Source: Prevotella sp. (GTDB lineage Bacteria > Bacteroidota > Bacteroidia > Bacteroidales > Bacteroidaceae). From it: 43,028 bases of DNA. Under the pieces are notes generated by a model. It saw only the letters and a program-made list of their open reading frames with translations, did no database searches and was not told where the DNA came from. The translations under genes and the position numbers were made by a program. Positions within the stretch are counted from its first letter, which is position 1. Every line of letters begins with the position of its first letter. The DNA is taken from positions 1 through 43,028 of the forward strand of contig JAFWQT010000002.1 in assembly GCA_017508965.1 (NCBI GenBank), given 5' to 3'. Of this stretch, positions 41,722 to 43,028 are shown one piece after another.

Positions 41722-43028
41722 ATGGGAAGAATAGTTTTAGGGTTTCTGATGGCTTTAACGGCGATGCTGACGGCACACGCGGAGGACAACAAGGGCAACT
41801 CGGACAAGGGGCATCTGGCCGCAAGGGAAATGCAGTATGTGCCGCACTACGACGTGGTGGTGTGCCAGAACGGCAATAACCGATACACAAGGGCACTCTA
41901 CGGCGCCACTTCGGCCTACCGACTGGAGACGAGCGACCGCCCGGTGTTCGCTCTGTTCCAGGATTCGCGCAACTGCCGGAATATCAGTTTCAAGGTGACA
42001 TACAAGGGGCATACGGTGGCGCTGGACAGCACTACCGCATGCGAGGCCCGCTATGCAAGGGGACAGCGCTGGTACAAGATTGAGGACCGCAGCTGGGGAG
42101 GCGCCAGTCTGCTGCTCGACGTGTGCTGTCTGGCCGATGCCGACCGTGCCGCCTGGCACTTCTGGACGGTGGGCTTCACGCAGATGCCGCAGATAGATGC
42201 CATCGTGACGGGCGTGAGGGAGAAAAGGCTGTCGCGCAACGGTGACATCGGCGTGGACAAGCCGGGATGCCTGGAGAGCGACGGCGTGGAACTGCAGAGG
42301 CTCAGGGTGAACTGGGAGAAAAGGGGATTCGCACAGGTGATGAGCGACAGTCTGAGGCTGGAGAACGTGGACTGGAAAACATTCTGCCAGAGGATGAAGG
42401 CCACCGAGGAAAAGATAGAGGACTATGGGAGGCAGATCACGATGCACACGCCCGATGCCTTCTTCAACCCGCTGGGGTCGGCCATAGTGGCGGCTGCCGA
42501 CGGTGCCTGGGACGGTGAGACGTGGCTGCACGGAGCCGTGGGATGGCGAATGCCGCTGGCAGGATGGCGCGCCGGCTATCTGGCCGACGTGCTGGGATGG
42601 AACGAACGGGCACGCAGCCACTTCGATGCCTACGCCAACAGTCAGGTGACCAGCGTTCCGGCAACCATTCCCCACCCCACGCAGGACGCGGCAATGAACA
42701 TGGCCAGGGCCGAGAAGAAATGGGGAACGCAGATGTACAGCAACGGTTATATCTGCCGCAACCCGAACCGCAACGACCAGATGCACCACTACGACATGAA
42801 CCTGAACTACATCGACGAGCTGCTGTGGCACTTCGAATACGATGCCGACACGGCGTATATGAGGAAGATGTGGCCGGTCATCACCCGTCACCTGGAATGG
42901 GAGAAGCGCAACTACGACCCCGACGGCGACGGGCTCTACGATGCCTACTGCTGCATCTGGGCCAGCGATGCGCTGTATTACGGAGGCGGGGCCGTCACTC
43001 ATTCGTCGGCCTACAACTACCGCGCCAA
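41722..43028 (+). CDS. Secreted DUF4450-like glycoside-hydrolase-type protein (3' truncated by window edge)
   Basis: The frame opens at ATG 41722 and runs 435 codons to the right edge without a stop. A signal peptide (MGRIVLGFLMALTAMLTAHAE) is followed by a beta-sandwich beginning YDVVVCQNGNNRYTRALYGAT, a hallmark I associate with DUF4450. The later part turns helical, as in an (alpha/alpha)6 barrel: WLHGAVGWRMPLAGWRAGYLADVLGWNERARSHF, NLNYIDELLWHFEYDADTAYMRKMWPVI, and YDPDGDGLYDAYCCIWASDAL with acidic residues typical of such glycosidases. It is likely a plant-polysaccharide enzyme, in keeping with the hemicellulose genes at 9-16 kb. The product is only partly visible. Confidence 0.75.
   Translation, partial: MGRIVLGFLMALTAMLTAHAEDNKGNSDKGHLAAREMQYVPHYDVVVCQNGNNRYTRALYGATSAYRLETSDRPVFALFQDSRNCRNISFKVTYKGHTVALDSTTACEARYARGQRWYKIEDRSWGGASLLLDVCCLADADRAAWHFWTVGFTQMPQIDAIVTGVREKRLSRNGDIGVDKPGCLESDGVELQRLRVNWEKRGFAQVMSDSLRLENVDWKTFCQRMKATEEKIEDYGRQITMHTPDAFFNPLGSAIVAAADGAWDGETWLHGAVGWRMPLAGWRAGYLADVLGWNERARSHFDAYANSQVTSVPATIPHPTQDAAMNMARAEKKWGTQMYSNGYICRNPNRNDQMHHYDMNLNYIDELLWHFEYDADTAYMRKMWPVITRHLEWEKRNYDPDGDGLYDAYCCIWASDALYYGGGAVTHSSAYNYRA

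Noticed and set aside
41755..43002. Long minus-strand open frame (415 codons)
   Set aside because: It is the antisense shadow of the DUF4450-like gene; the plus frame has a signal peptide, promoter and family hallmarks, whereas this one is rich in His/Val/Arg with no motif.

Overview
The window reads as chromosomal DNA of a Bacteroidales member, most likely a Prevotella-type organism (Prevotellaceae). The evidence is the recurring Bacteroidetes promoter (TTTG, about 20 bp, TAnnTTTG, often followed by GCA), a type III glutamine synthetase, a CE1-GH43 esterase/glycosidase fusion, a DUF4450-like enzyme, and large secreted proteins ending in a GIYVRNGKKVVIK-like tail resembling type IX secretion C-terminal domains. 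Core genes look GC-rich. The stretch from about 31.6 to 41.7 kb is visibly AT-richer.

Layout. 0-0.9 kb: the 3' end of glnN and a strong terminator. 0.9-1.45 kb: a repeat-rich gap with a 22-bp-period array, a large inverted repeat and a duplicated 70-bp promoter-bearing unit. 1.45-5.8 kb: a two-gene operon of a YqiA-like hydrolase with a nucleotidase-like tail and a Dna2-like nuclease-helicase. 6.0-9.3 kb: a thioesterase, tRNA-Ala, two beta-barrel-like envelope proteins and a secreted protein. 9.3-16.1 kb: a hemicellulose-degradation cluster with a CE1/GH43/CBM enzyme on the minus strand, diverging from a GH65-like six-hairpin enzyme and a CE7 acetyl-esterase. 16.1-21.1 kb: an SF1 helicase and a Ca2+-type P-ATPase. 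21.2-26.2 kb: a small secreted protein diverging from the argS-pyrE-SRPBCC-argH operon. 26.3-31.6 kb: two lipoproteins with a shared signal-peptide cassette, tRNA-Leu, a TPR lipoprotein and a ComM-type ATPase. 31.6-41.4 kb: an accessory segment with RhuM, a palindrome-dense non-coding zone, two tandem modules of a large Ig-like surface protein plus a small YIKP peptide, a second 22-bp array, and a zeta-toxin pair. 41.7 kb to the end: the 5' part of a DUF4450-like secreted enzyme.

The most unusual feature is a family of C/G-rich palindromic repeats (CCCTCCCT..AGGGAGGG..GGGGGTGGG). It is scattered between genes and also sits in frame inside at least five coding sequences: the nuclease-helicase, the P-type ATPase, ComM and both lipoprotein signal peptides. 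A second CAACACCCAACACCCATCACC-type family is also found both inside and outside genes. In the two lipoproteins a module of about 150 bp (upstream repeat, start codon, n-region with repeat, hydrophobic stretch and lipobox) is shared although the mature proteins are unrelated. This looks like a reused secretion-signal cassette. The second theme is the repeated pairing of a large secreted Ig-like protein with a tiny acidic M-x-x-Y-I-K-P protein encoded just downstream.
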